Shown piece after piece: positions 8,864 to 18,111 of a stretch of 64,000 nt of DNA (position 1 is the first letter of the stretch; each line of letters starts with the position of its first letter). A program made the translations under genes and the position numbers. This stretch comes from UMGS1883 sp045636425 (GTDB taxonomy: Bacteria; Bacillota; Clostridia; UMGS1883). Location of the stretch: NCBI GenBank assembly GCA_045636425.1, contig JAZTXM010000002.1, forward strand, positions 124,001-188,000, read 5' to 3'. The notes under the pieces were generated by a model. That model was given only the letters and a program-made list of their open reading frames with translations. It was not told where the DNA came from and ran no database searches.

Positions 8864-9487
8864 TCAGTCCAATACATGATTAACTATATAGGGGTTTCCT
8901 CTCTTTTCGTCACCGATTGTCGTTCTGACGCCGTGACCGGGAAGCACGGTTGTTTCTTCGGGAAAGCTTGTGATAAGGAATTTAATAGATTCAAGCTCCA
9001 TCTTTAAATCCCCGAAATCAAATCTTCCTATGGAATTTTGGAAAAGCAAATCTCCGCAGAACAAATTGTCTCCCCACTGATATGTTACGCTACCCGTGCT
9101 GTGACCGGGAGTGTGGTATACTTTTATGGTTGTGCTTCCAAGGGGGATTTCACGCACGTCGTCCAGCAATATATCAGGGGTATACGGCTCTATCTTTTCC
9201 CCTGTAAGGAAGCTGAGATTACAGTTGTTATCGAGTAGCATCATCTTATCTCCGCTGTGGATATAAACCTTTGCCCCTGTTTTTTCGGCAAGGGCAGAGA
9301 CAGCTCCTATATGGTCAAAATGCCCATGGGTAAGAAGTATTTTTGTAAGTGCGGCTCCGCTTTCTTCTATTTTCTTTAAAATTAAGTCGGCCTGTGCACC
9401 GGGGTCAATCACTGCCGCTTCCCCGTTATCCGTCAGAAGATAGCAATTCACACATAGCTGCCCTACCATAATACGCTGTATTTCCAT
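8864..9487 (-). CDS. MBL-fold metallohydrolase (glyoxalase II-like)
   Basis: The 207-residue protein has the metallo-beta-lactamase metal site THGHFDHIG (HxHxDH), YHTPGHSTGS, LFCGDLLF and the C-terminal PGHG. These bind two metal ions and hydrolyse thioesters in glyoxalase II relatives. It is shorter than true GloB (about 250), like the many stand-alone clostridial hydrolases of unknown substrate. It starts 17 bases before a palindromic element and runs into hemZ with 5 bases between, so the hydrolase, hemZ and kinase genes likely form an operon. Confidence 0.9.
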   Translation of the reverse strand: MEIQRIMVGQLCVNCYLLTDNGEAAVIDPGAQADLILKKIEESGAALTKILLTHGHFDHIGAVSALAEKTGAKVYIHSGDKMMLLDNNCNLSFLTGEKIEPYTPDILLDDVREIPLGSTTIKVYHTPGHSTGSVTYQWGDNLFCGDLLFQNSIGRFDFGDLKMELESIKFLITSFPEETTVLPGHGVRTTIGDEKRGNPYIVNHVLD

Positions 9488-9504
9488 TTATATTCATTCC
9501 TTTA

Positions 9505-9664
9505 GGCCGAGAGGAGCGAAACCCCATAAGCCTTTAACTTGATTAATTTGAGCACTTTTCAATTTGTCGTCCTTGAAAGGCGACAGCCTGTCTGCGTCCT
9601 CCGCATTGAAATTGCTCTAAATTTCTCTGCGTTTAAGGCTTATGGAGTTCCACTCCTCTCGGCC
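9505..9664. repeat. 160-bp imperfect palindromic element
   Basis: The outer arms 9505-9538 and 9631-9664 are inverted copies of each other (ggccgagaggag, then cataagcctt) with a few differences. A second, weaker nested pair (gagcacttttcaa near 9549 with ttgaaattgctc near 9606) and a small central hairpin (gtcgtcc with aaggcgac) continue the fold. No good coding frame is present. The right arm abuts the relA stop codon. It may be a mobile-repeat remnant (MITE-like) and could also act as a terminator for relA. Confidence 0.7.
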
Positions 9665-11833
9665 TTACTGAACGGTTCTTCTGATATCATGTACGCCGGG
9701 AACACGATGCAGTTTCTTTATAATAGCGTCAAGCTGCTGCTTGCTGTCTACCTCAATAGTAATGTCAATAAGAGCTGTCCTATCCTTAAGTGCACGTGCA
9801 TTAGCGGCTATAAGGTTAAGCTTCTGCTCGGAAACAACACCAATAACATCAGCTAAAATTCCGCTTCTGTTTGTACATTCAATGCTGAGCTCTGTATTAA
9901 ATGAGGAGGCCACATCATCAAGCCAGTTACATTCTATCATACGCTCACGCATATCCTCACTGAGCTTGCTCTCCATGACATTAATGCAGTCGCTTCTGTG
10001 TATGCTGACACCTCTGCCGCGGGTAATAAATCCGATAATATCATCACCCGGGACGGGATTACAGCAACGGGAAAGTCTGACAAGACAGTTATCTACGCCT
10101 CGGATTTCTATTCCCACATCACTCTTGGCGTTCTTTTTAGATGCAGTTTTGGGTGCAAGCTCAGGAACGATTTCTTCCTTATGGTCATTCTGATAGCTGT
10201 CACGCAGTCTTGTTACAACCTTTGCCGCAGTAATTCCACCGAAGCCTATTGCCGCATACATTTCCTCAACGGAAGCAAAGCCGTAGCGCTTAAGCATAGG
10301 CTCAAGATATTTATTTTTGAACAAATCACCCTGATTCATTCCCACACGCTTAAGCTCAGCCTCCACGGCATCTTTTCCGCGTTGAATGTTTACTTCCCTG
10401 TTTTCTTTCTTAAAGTAGGAATTGATTTTACTGCGTGCTGTAGAGGTTTTAACAATTTTCAGCCAGTCACGGCTGGGGCCTTTATTGGAGCTTGAAGTGA
10501 TTACCTCCACAATATCTCCGTTCTGAAGCTTATAATCAAGGGTTACCATTTTTGAATTTACCTTGGCACCCGTCATTTTATATCCTACTGCAGAGTGAAT
10601 ATAGAATGCAAAATCTATGGGGCATGAACCTGCCGGAAGTCCTATTACGTCCCCTCGGGGAGTGAATACAAATACCTCATCGGCAAACATGTCTATTTTA
10701 AGAGTTCTCATGAAATCTTCGGGGTCAACCGCTTCGCTCTGGATTTCAAGAAGCTTGTTTACCCAGTCAAGATTCTTACTGTCGCCCGCTCTTCCCTCTT
10801 TGTATTTCCAATGCGCAGCAATACCGCGTTCCGCAACACGGTGCATATCCCAAGTGCGAATCTGAATTTCAAAGGGCTGACCGTCCGGACCTATAACGGT
10901 GGTATGAAGCGACTGGTACATATTAGGCTTGGGCATGGCGATATAATCCTTGAATCTTCCCGGGATAGGCTTATATTCCTCATGGACAATACCAAGCACC
11001 GCATAACATTCAGCCACCGTGTCAACAATTATACGAACTGCAAAAAGGTCATATATTTCGTCGAGAGTTTTGTTCTGATTATACATCTTTCTGAAAATCG
11101 AATAGATGTGCTTTGCACGGGCGGCAATGTGGCATTTAATACCCATTTCCTCCATTTTGTCGGCAATAACACCTCTTACGTTCTGCACATACGCATCACG
11201 CTCGGACTGCTTTTGTGAAAGTCCGTCAACAATTTCGTAGTACGCTACACTGTCAAGATATTTAAGAGCCAAATCCTCAAGCTCAATCTTGATTTTAGAT
11301 ATACCCAGCCTGTAAGCAAGGGGAGCATACACATCTAATGCCTCTTTTGCCTTTTGGAGCTGTTTTTCGGGCTTCATATGCTTAAGAGTACGCATATTAT
11401 GAAGCCTGTCTGCAAGCTTTATAAGAACGACACGTATGTCCTCTGCCATTGCAAAAAACATTTTTCTAAGGTTTTCAATGTGAGCTTCTTCCTTGGAAAT
11501 ACACTTGATTTTATCAAGCTTTGTCACACCTTCAACAAGGAGTGCCACCTGCTCACCGAATTCCTCTTTCATCACATCGTAGCCATAGTCCGTATCTTCT
11601 ATAATATCATGCAAAAGACCCGCTACAATTGCCTGAGCATCAAGCTCCATTTCCGCCAGGATGCAGGCAACCTCATATGGATGCACAAAATACGGCTCTC
11701 CGCTGTGGCGGAGCTGGTCACCGTGCTTTTCTTTGCACAGTGTATAGGCTTTAAGAATCAGGCCTCTGTCCTCGTCTGCATTTTTATTATATTGTTTTAT
11801 TTTTTCCATCAAGACTTCAAATGCCTGATCCAT
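9665..11833 (-). CDS. relA: Bifunctional (p)ppGpp synthetase/hydrolase (Rel)
   Basis: Stringent-response enzyme making and degrading (p)ppGpp. In order: an HD hydrolase domain (GEPYFVHPYEVA, LLHDIIEDTDYG), the synthetase domain (GRFKDYIAMPKPNMYQSLHT and EIQIRTWDMHRVAERG), a TGS domain (VFVFTPRGDVIGLPAGS), a zinc-finger-like region (SRCCNPVPGDDIIGFITRG) and a C-terminal ACT domain. The HD residues appear intact, so hydrolase activity is likely. The start at 11833 (722 residues) has gggag 7 bases upstream. A longer frame overlaps the end of recJ. Gene order recJ-relA is typical of Clostridia, usually followed by an MBL hydrolase and hemZ as here. Confidence 0.96.
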   Translation of the reverse strand: MDQAFEVLMEKIKQYNKNADEDRGLILKAYTLCKEKHGDQLRHSGEPYFVHPYEVACILAEMELDAQAIVAGLLHDIIEDTDYGYDVMKEEFGEQVALLVEGVTKLDKIKCISKEEAHIENLRKMFFAMAEDIRVVLIKLADRLHNMRTLKHMKPEKQLQKAKEALDVYAPLAYRLGISKIKIELEDLALKYLDSVAYYEIVDGLSQKQSERDAYVQNVRGVIADKMEEMGIKCHIAARAKHIYSIFRKMYNQNKTLDEIYDLFAVRIIVDTVAECYAVLGIVHEEYKPIPGRFKDYIAMPKPNMYQSLHTTVIGPDGQPFEIQIRTWDMHRVAERGIAAHWKYKEGRAGDSKNLDWVNKLLEIQSEAVDPEDFMRTLKIDMFADEVFVFTPRGDVIGLPAGSCPIDFAFYIHSAVGYKMTGAKVNSKMVTLDYKLQNGDIVEVITSSSNKGPSRDWLKIVKTSTARSKINSYFKKENREVNIQRGKDAVEAELKRVGMNQGDLFKNKYLEPMLKRYGFASVEEMYAAIGFGGITAAKVVTRLRDSYQNDHKEEIVPELAPKTASKKNAKSDVGIEIRGVDNCLVRLSRCCNPVPGDDIIGFITRGRGVSIHRSDCINVMESKLSEDMRERMIECNWLDDVASSFNTELSIECTNRSGILADVIGVVSEQKLNLIAANARALKDRTALIDITIEVDSKQQLDAIIKKLHRVPGVHDIRRTVQ

Positions 11834-11849
11834 AAAATCACTCCCGATT

Positions 11850-13865
11850 TCAGCCATATAATTCTTCTGCTTCTTTCTTTATACGCTGATATTCAATGCT
11901 CTTATCGATTGAAACCTTTTTTCCTTTTTCGGTTTCGAGCAGTGTAATCTGAACAATATCGCCCAGCTTGTTATAATTCAAAATGGCTAAATCTTTAAAC
12001 ACTCTAAGCACATTTAATATTTTATCACGCATAATACGTCTTCCGAGCTTTTCTGAAAGAATTCCTGAAAGGTTTGCCATGTCTTCACATATATTGCCCT
12101 TTTGGCGTAAAAACTTGTAAATATCCACAAAATCCTGCCTGTCGGGAAGAACGTCACCAAGCCCCTTATGAGAGAAACGTATGCCGCTTAATATAAGCTG
12201 CAGCCTTGTCTGTCCGTTATACAAATTAATATTAAGCTCCCCTGCAAGGTCTACGATATCCCCTGGGCAATACTCTGATGCAAGAGAGCCTGCACCAAAA
12301 GCAATTGTTTCCACGAGACGCTTTTCGCTTTCAACCAAAAATCTGCAATGCTTTCCGTCGGAAAGAGTTTTTACATCTACAATTCTGGCATTCATAAGAG
12401 CAAACACCGGAACTTTATTTCCTGCACCGTAGGGAGCAAGAATTTCCGTTTTTCTGATTGTTGCGGCATTAATGTCCTCAACGGTTATTTTAGAATCAAT
12501 AAGAAGTCTGGGAAGCTTTTCCTCTATGTCGCAGTTTTTGGCAAATTCGTTAAGACGATGGTCAAGCTCGCCAATGTATTCCTCCTTGATTGAGAAGCCT
12601 GCCGCGTATGCATGACCGCCGAACTTTTCCAGAATATCGGCACAGTTGCCCAAAGCATCAAACAAATTAAGGCCCTCCACACTTCTGCCTGAGCTTTTGC
12701 ACCAATCGTCCTCAATGGATATAAGAATACATGTTTTATTATACTTCTCACATATTCTTGAAGCCACAACTCCGATAATTCCGTGATGCCAGTTACGCTT
12801 TGCAAGTACAAGCACCTTTTTGTCGGCAATGTCTATGCTGTTAATCATTTCCACCGCCTGGTCAAAAATTATTTTTTCCTCGTTCTGGCGGTTTTTATTA
12901 TCCTCGTCAAGCTTTATTGCAAGGTCCTGTGCCGTAGCTTCATCGTTCGTAAGCAAAAGGTCTACTGCAATCATAGCGTTTGACATTCTGCCTGCAGCGT
13001 TAAGCCTTGGTGCAATGGAATAGCTTACCACTGCACAATTGTTCCACTTCTGGCGAAGCCCTAAGGTAGAAATTACTGCAGCTAACCCTATGTTGGGATT
13101 TTTAGACAATTTCTCAATACCCCGTGCTGCTATTATTCTGTTTTCGTCACGCAGGGATACCACGTCGGCAATTGTTCCCAATGCCACCAAATCAGCATAC
13201 TGACTGAGCAGTTCATTTTCGCTCTTTTCACTTGCCGCACATACAAGCTTAAAGGCAACGCCTACACCTGCAAGATCCTTAAAAGGGTACTCGCAATCCA
13301 TTCTTTTGGGATTTACCACTGCAACAGCACGAGGAAGCTCCGCTTTACATTCATGATGGTCGGTTATAATAACATCGCATCCTAAGTGTGCGGCATACTC
13401 CGTTTCCTCAAAAGCGGTAATACCCGTATCAACGCTTATAATAAGCGTTGCCCCGCTTTCGTGAATTTTCTCTATTGCATTTTTGTTTATTCCGTAGCCC
13501 TCGTTCTGTCTGTCGGGTATGTACGCCTGAGCAGAAACACCCTGCTCCCGAAGATAACTCACCACAAGTGCCGTAGATGTAATGCCGTCAACATCATAGT
13601 CGCCGTATACAACAACATGCTCCTTGTTTTCGATGGCTTTTTTTATGCGGGCAACGGCTTTATCCATGTCCTTGAGCAGACTCGGCGAATAAAAGCTTCC
13701 CAAGTCCTTTTCAAGAAACCTCTTTGCATCAGCGGCATCGGTAAAGCCTCGGTTTAAAAGAACCTTGGCTACAATTGTTGGAATGTCAAAAATTTCCGAA
13801 TACGCCTGTGCCTGTGCCTGACTGATATTTTCATCCAAAAATACCCATTCTTTTTCAAGCATCAT
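11850..13865 (-). CDS. recJ: Single-stranded-DNA-specific exonuclease RecJ
   Basis: 5'-3' exonuclease on single-stranded DNA acting in recombination and repair. The DHH phosphoesterase motifs are present: VVYGDYDVDGITS, ISVDTGIT, DHHECKAELP, and AVVNPKRMDCEYPF. The later GGHAYAAGFS segment belongs to the DHHA1 domain, followed by an OB-like region. At 671 residues it has an additional C-terminal domain of about 100 residues as in Firmicutes RecJ. Two adjacent ATG codons exist (13865 and 13862), and the second has the better distance from agaaggg. It is the first gene of the recJ-relA unit and has its own promoter. Confidence 0.95.
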   Translation of the reverse strand: MMLEKEWVFLDENISQAQAQAYSEIFDIPTIVAKVLLNRGFTDAADAKRFLEKDLGSFYSPSLLKDMDKAVARIKKAIENKEHVVVYGDYDVDGITSTALVVSYLREQGVSAQAYIPDRQNEGYGINKNAIEKIHESGATLIISVDTGITAFEETEYAAHLGCDVIITDHHECKAELPRAVAVVNPKRMDCEYPFKDLAGVGVAFKLVCAASEKSENELLSQYADLVALGTIADVVSLRDENRIIAARGIEKLSKNPNIGLAAVISTLGLRQKWNNCAVVSYSIAPRLNAAGRMSNAMIAVDLLLTNDEATAQDLAIKLDEDNKNRQNEEKIIFDQAVEMINSIDIADKKVLVLAKRNWHHGIIGVVASRICEKYNKTCILISIEDDWCKSSGRSVEGLNLFDALGNCADILEKFGGHAYAAGFSIKEEYIGELDHRLNEFAKNCDIEEKLPRLLIDSKITVEDINAATIRKTEILAPYGAGNKVPVFALMNARIVDVKTLSDGKHCRFLVESEKRLVETIAFGAGSLASEYCPGDIVDLAGELNINLYNGQTRLQLILSGIRFSHKGLGDVLPDRQDFVDIYKFLRQKGNICEDMANLSGILSEKLGRRIMRDKILNVLRVFKDLAILNYNKLGDIVQITLLETEKGKKVSIDKSIEYQRIKKEAEELYG

Positions 13866-13903
13866 TTTCCCTTCTTTCGTATATAACTAACTATAATAGA
13901 TTA

Positions 13904-13932
13904 ATTATATCATAAGTAATTACAGGTTTCAA
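13904..13932 (-). promoter_or_regulatory. Sigma-A type promoter of recJ-relA
   Basis: On the minus strand TTGAAA (13927-13932) and TATAAT (13904-13909) are separated by exactly 17 bases, about 40 bases before the recJ start. Confidence 0.8.
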
Positions 13933-13961
13933 TATTTTTTGAAAGGAAAAGGTTATAAAAT

Positions 13962-14909
13962 ATGTGTACGGCAATTTCATTGTGCGGTCAGAAGCACTTT
14001 TTCGGAAGAAACTTAGATTTCGAGCACCCCTTTGGAGAGAAAATTGTGATTACCCCGCGTAATTTCCCCCTTGATTTCCGCCACACGGATTCAATCCATT
14101 CTCATTATGCCATGATAGGAATGGGGATTGTGTCCGATGGCTATCCGCTGTATTTTGATGCAACAAATGAAAAAGGGCTTAGCATGGCAGGGCTTCTTTT
14201 TTCAGGATATGCACATTACCACAATATTAACCCGAAATGCACAAACCTTGCCCCTTTCGAGGTAATTCCCTGGATTTTGTCGCAATGCCCGGGCACGGAG
14301 GAAGCAAAAGAATTGCTTGGAAAAATCAGCATCGCGGACACCCATTTCAGCAGTGAATATCCAAACACTCCCCTGCACTGGATTATCAGCGACAGAAAAT
14401 GCAGTATTGTATTGGAATCGGTGAAGGAGGGCATAAAAATTTACGATAATCCTACACACGTCCTTACTAATAGTCCTCCTTTTGAAATGCAGATTTTTAA
14501 TCTTAACAACTATATGTCCCTTTCCCCTTTTCCTCCCGAAAACAAATTTGGAGGTAGCCTGAATCTTAAGACGTACAGCCGCGGCATGGGGGCAATGGGA
14601 CTTCCTGGGGATTTTTCTTCTGCATCAAGGTTTGTCAGGGCGGCTTTTTTCAGAGCTAATTGCAGGAATGAAAAAAATGAGGCGGCACTTCTTTTTCATA
14701 TGCTTAAAAACCTTTCACCGCTTCCCGGATGCGTAATTACTGAAGATGGCAAGGTTGAGGTTACCCTTTATTCCTCCTGCGTTGATACGGAAAAAGGAAT
14801 ATATTATTACACAACCTGTGACGGGAATAAGGTTTCCTCCGTAAGCATTGAGGAGCATGAGCTTGATTGCAATTCTTTGGCGACGTTTTCTTACAATCTC
14901 TTACATTGA
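13962..14909 (+). CDS. Choloylglycine hydrolase family enzyme (bile salt hydrolase-like)
   Basis: N-terminal-nucleophile amidase of the Ntn family. After Met removal Cys2 becomes the nucleophile (MCTAIS). Catalytic-site residues are visible: Arg16 and Asp19 in GRNLDF, Asn170 in VLTNSPPF and Arg223 in SSASRFVR. The SRGMGAMGLPGDFS loop and KGIYYYTTCD end closely resemble lactobacillar and clostridial bile salt hydrolases, which split glycine- or taurine-conjugated bile acids. At the substrate-specificity position (AGLNF in bile salt hydrolases, Tyr in penicillin V acylases) this protein has Leu79 (AGLLF). It has 315 residues and no signal peptide. It is divergent from recJ. Confidence 0.92.
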   Translation: MCTAISLCGQKHFFGRNLDFEHPFGEKIVITPRNFPLDFRHTDSIHSHYAMIGMGIVSDGYPLYFDATNEKGLSMAGLLFSGYAHYHNINPKCTNLAPFEVIPWILSQCPGTEEAKELLGKISIADTHFSSEYPNTPLHWIISDRKCSIVLESVKEGIKIYDNPTHVLTNSPPFEMQIFNLNNYMSLSPFPPENKFGGSLNLKTYSRGMGAMGLPGDFSSASRFVRAAFFRANCRNEKNEAALLFHMLKNLSPLPGCVITEDGKVEVTLYSSCVDTEKGIYYYTTCDGNKVSSVSIEEHELDCNSLATFSYNLLH

Positions 14910-14934
14910 CTCTATCTTCCCGACAGACTATAAT
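14906..14934 (+). promoter_or_regulatory. Sigma-A type promoter of the small cysteine-rich protein gene
   Basis: TTGACT (14906-14911) and TATAAT (14929-14934) are 17 bases apart. The -35 box overlaps the stop codon of the preceding hydrolase gene. Confidence 0.75.
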
Positions 14935-14965
14935 TAAAGTATAATTGATTCGGGAGGTTATATAA

Positions 14966-15358
14966 ATGTCCGCTTCGCAGACAGATGAATTTCAGAAAAA
15001 AGTTTCGTCACTTATAGTTCGCAACAGTAATATTTTAGATATTCTTACAAAATGCCAGATTAGCTGCGGAAAGCTGTGCCGCAGCGTGGTAAAATCCGCT
15101 ACAGGTTGCGGTTGTGTGGATATATCGGGGGAAAAGTCGCTTTCTGCCTTTTCTCTTTCCAAGGATTTTGATGCAAAGGAAGCCTCGGGAATGAACGGAA
15201 ATTTGTGCGGTGCGTGCAAGAGCCGTGTAGAGGATGAAATCGGGGAACTTCTATTTTACATTGCAGGTATGTGCAATGCACTGGAATTAAATATGAGCGA
15301 TATAATGAAAAAGGAGATTAAAAATGTGGAGGTATTAGGGAAATATAGTTTGAAGTGA
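14966..15358 (+). CDS. Small conserved cysteine-rich protein (DUF1573/MazG-like)
   Basis: The 130-residue protein has a helical N-terminus (EFQKKVSSLIVRNSNILDIL), a central cysteine cluster (CQISCGKLC, CGCVDI, CGACKSR) and a C-terminal EDEIGELLFYIAGMCNALEL segment. The last part looks like a MazG-type helix. From memory such proteins in Clostridia carry the label DUF1573 domain-containing. The function is unknown. gggagg precedes the ATG, with its own promoter upstream and a terminator downstream, so it seems to be monocistronic. Confidence 0.7.
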   Translation: MSASQTDEFQKKVSSLIVRNSNILDILTKCQISCGKLCRSVVKSATGCGCVDISGEKSLSAFSLSKDFDAKEASGMNGNLCGACKSRVEDEIGELLFYIAGMCNALELNMSDIMKKEIKNVEVLGKYSLK

Positions 15359-15363
15359 GAATG

Positions 15364-15402
15364 AAAAGCAGCGTGGCATTTATTTGCCCGCTGCTTTTTA
15401 TT
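15364..15402 (+). terminator. Rho-independent terminator
   Basis: The stem aaaagcagcg (15364-15373) pairs with cgctgctttt (15389-15398) and is extended by an inner ggca/tgcc pairing. A T-run follows. Confidence 0.8.
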
Positions 15403-15498
15403 CTCATTTTGATTTTCTGTATTGTCCTTTATCAACAAGACAGCAGAACCGTCCCCTTGTCCTATCTTTAGACTGTGTCAAAACTGTGCCATTGTTTT

Positions 15499-18078
15499 TT
15501 ATTTGTTGAATTTTTTCAACAATACCATCATTTCTTCGTATGATATTCCGTCCTTAATGTATTTGTTAGCAGTTAAATAGCCAACCACTTTTCCGTTCTT
15601 ATCTAAAATCTTAGGTGGATTTGTAGCATATTCATTAAATACACTATATTGACTATACTTGCTACCATAATTGCCATATTGGTTGAAAATACTCTTTGTT
15701 TGATATATATTACCATAAATTCCATATTCATTAGCAATACTATCTTTATCATATTTATTTGAACTTATTTTACCCAAAAATGTTCCTGTTCCATCATCGG
15801 CATATAAATATAACGGAAATGATGAAAGCGTTATCTTTGTATTGATTGAATAATTTCCGCCACCTTGATAGTTATTTCCGGATTGATAGTTGTTGCCAGA
15901 TTGGTAATTATTTGTATTATCCTTTATTGGATGCCCGAAATTAACAGAGGTATATCCAGAAACTGGAACTGTAAAACCGAAATCAGATAGTGATACATTT
16001 TTTCCACCCAAGTACGTTTTAATAATATAATCAGTAAAATCTAAACCTTCCAAACTGCTCATCAATGCCATTACTTTATAAGTTTCAGAATTAGATGTGT
16101 CTCCTTCATTTTCAATAAAAGAAATTTTAGAATTTAGATCATAATTGTTTGGATTTATATAAAACGTTCCCATAAAGTCTGAATTGTTTGTCTGATTTGA
16201 ACTACTGTAATACGATATCATTGAAAAATAAGATGGTTCATCTGGTGTTAAGCCAACGTAAGTATAAGAAGTATAGTTACCTCTGTAAATAACTGTTATA
16301 GTAATCAAATCTGTTTCTGCATTATAGTCCAACGAATAGTCTTTAAGAGCATTACCACTTTCATATCTTTCTCTATACACTTGTTTCCCATTTATTGAGT
16401 CGTTGGCGTTACTAATAATAAAACTTTTCAGTTGATTGAAAGCATTTTTTTGTGATACAGATGAACTATTAAACACAAATGTTAATATATTGCTATCGTC
16501 TGATTCAACACCATTTTTAACCGAAGTTACAATAACATTATATCTTTTTCCATTTTCTAACCCATTATATGAAACTGTATAATCATCACAGTATTCAAAC
16601 TTTAATTTTTCTCCGTTATCATCTTTATCAAACCAAAAAGTATCTTCGCCAGCTTCTTGATAATAAAAATGATAATATTCTGCTCCTTCTACTTTATCCC
16701 ACTGGATATGTGCTGAACCATTTTGCTGTCTTACCACCCGAATGTTTTTAGGCGGTTCTATTTGAATATTATATCCATTTATAGTAGCAAATTCTTCCAT
16801 AGTAAACATATTGTATTTACTCTCCATGGTGGAAATTTCATTTTTATTTACTACTTCATTGATAGGCACAGCAAAATTAAGATTTTGTCCAGAGGTAAGT
16901 GTAGCGGTTGTTATACCTATAACTTCACCGTGAGAATTCAACAATGCACCCCCACTACTTCCAGGAGAAATTGGTGCAGTAATTTGTATCATTCCATTAA
17001 GTTCTTCACGATGTGAGTTTGCAACAATTCCATCTGATATTGAGTTTGCTAACCCTTGAGGATTTCCAATTGTGTAAATCTTTTCCCCTTCGCTTATCAA
17101 ATCTGAATCACCAATTTTTATGTATGGAACATTTGTAGCATTCGTTTTAATTATTGCATAATCAACCTCTTTATCATAATGCAAAACTCCCATCACTGAA
17201 TAACTATGAAGTCCTGGGGGGCTAATCATAGCAAAATCAGTTCCTTCAATAACATGATAATTGGTAATTGCCAAACCATCACTATTAATAAAAAAGCCAC
17301 TTCCTACAGTTTGAAGGCCACTTCCATCCCATATAGTAACAGAAAAAACAGCTGGAGAACAAGCCGCAAATATATCCTCTGGTGTTAAGTTCTCATATGA
17401 ATTTAATAATTCAGATTGCTTTCGTCCAAATGCATTATGATCATAATTTTCAATATAATCAGCAGTTGAAAAAACATTTTCTTCCTCTAATTTAAGGTAC
17501 AGTGGAACTTCCGAATTGTTAATTTTAGCAACTAACGCAGCATAAGAAATGGTAACAACATCTGCTCTTAAAAATTTTTCTGTATCAACAAATTGTGGTA
17601 ACAGTCCAACCTTCTTTGCTAATCCATATGGATTATCCCAGTTAAAATCGCCATTAGCACCATCGGAATATCCTAATGCTCGCAATACAAAAGTTATATA
17701 CATTTTAGAATTTGCATTTTCTGTTCCAAATGTTGTAGCAGAAGTTCCTTTAGTCAACCCGTTTTCATATGCATAACCAACATATTTATCAGCCCAAGTA
17801 GGAACATCTGTGAAAGGATGACTGCAGTTACTATTCAAGGCTTCCGCCTCTTTACCTAATACTCTAATAAGCATAACAAGAGCCTCAACTCTTGTAGGTT
17901 CACGATTAAGGTCAAAGTTTGTATCTGACACCCCTTTGAATAATCCAAGAGCTTTTAAATCTGTAGCTAATTCTTCCTCAAATGAAGTATCTCTTGATGA
18001 TTGAGCATAAGTACTTTGAGGAATTATGCAGACTATCAAAGTAAAACATAGAAGTACCGATAAAATTGTTTTTTTCAT
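15499..18078 (-). CDS. Secreted SLH-like/trypsin-like serine protease with FN3 domain
   Basis: 859 residues from ATG 18078, preceded by aaagga. Residues 1-26 are a signal peptide. Residues about 35-185 hold S-layer-homology-like repeats (LKALGLFKGV, FTDVPTWADKYVGYAYENGL). Residues about 237-410 form an HtrA/trypsin-like protease with His275 (TNYHVIEG), Asp306 (VDYAIIK) and Ser375 (SPGSSGGALL). A fibronectin type III domain follows at about 441-530. A linker repeats NYQSGN, and the last 95 residues are rich in Tyr/Asn repeats (NEYGIYGN, FNQYGNYGSKYSQYS). It is probably anchored at the cell surface. The gene is clearly more AT-rich than its neighbours, suggesting transfer. The protein targets are unknown. 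Confidence 0.9.
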   Translation of the reverse strand: MKKTILSVLLCFTLIVCIIPQSTYAQSSRDTSFEEELATDLKALGLFKGVSDTNFDLNREPTRVEALVMLIRVLGKEAEALNSNCSHPFTDVPTWADKYVGYAYENGLTKGTSATTFGTENANSKMYITFVLRALGYSDGANGDFNWDNPYGLAKKVGLLPQFVDTEKFLRADVVTISYAALVAKINNSEVPLYLKLEEENVFSTADYIENYDHNAFGRKQSELLNSYENLTPEDIFAACSPAVFSVTIWDGSGLQTVGSGFFINSDGLAITNYHVIEGTDFAMISPPGLHSYSVMGVLHYDKEVDYAIIKTNATNVPYIKIGDSDLISEGEKIYTIGNPQGLANSISDGIVANSHREELNGMIQITAPISPGSSGGALLNSHGEVIGITTATLTSGQNLNFAVPINEVVNKNEISTMESKYNMFTMEEFATINGYNIQIEPPKNIRVVRQQNGSAHIQWDKVEGAEYYHFYYQEAGEDTFWFDKDDNGEKLKFEYCDDYTVSYNGLENGKRYNVIVTSVKNGVESDDSNILTFVFNSSSVSQKNAFNQLKSFIISNANDSINGKQVYRERYESGNALKDYSLDYNAETDLITITVIYRGNYTSYTYVGLTPDEPSYFSMISYYSSSNQTNNSDFMGTFYINPNNYDLNSKISFIENEGDTSNSETYKVMALMSSLEGLDFTDYIIKTYLGGKNVSLSDFGFTVPVSGYTSVNFGHPIKDNTNNYQSGNNYQSGNNYQGGGNYSINTKITLSSFPLYLYADDGTGTFLGKISSNKYDKDSIANEYGIYGNIYQTKSIFNQYGNYGSKYSQYSVFNEYATNPPKILDKNGKVVGYLTANKYIKDGISYEEMMVLLKKFNK

Positions 18079-18111
18079 GAGAATAACCATTCCTTTCACA
18101 ATGTTAATAAA

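Noticed and set aside
9539..9856. Plus-strand ORF over the palindromic element and the relA end
   Set aside because: It is a shadow of relA on the other strand and of the inverted repeat. Composition is not protein-like.
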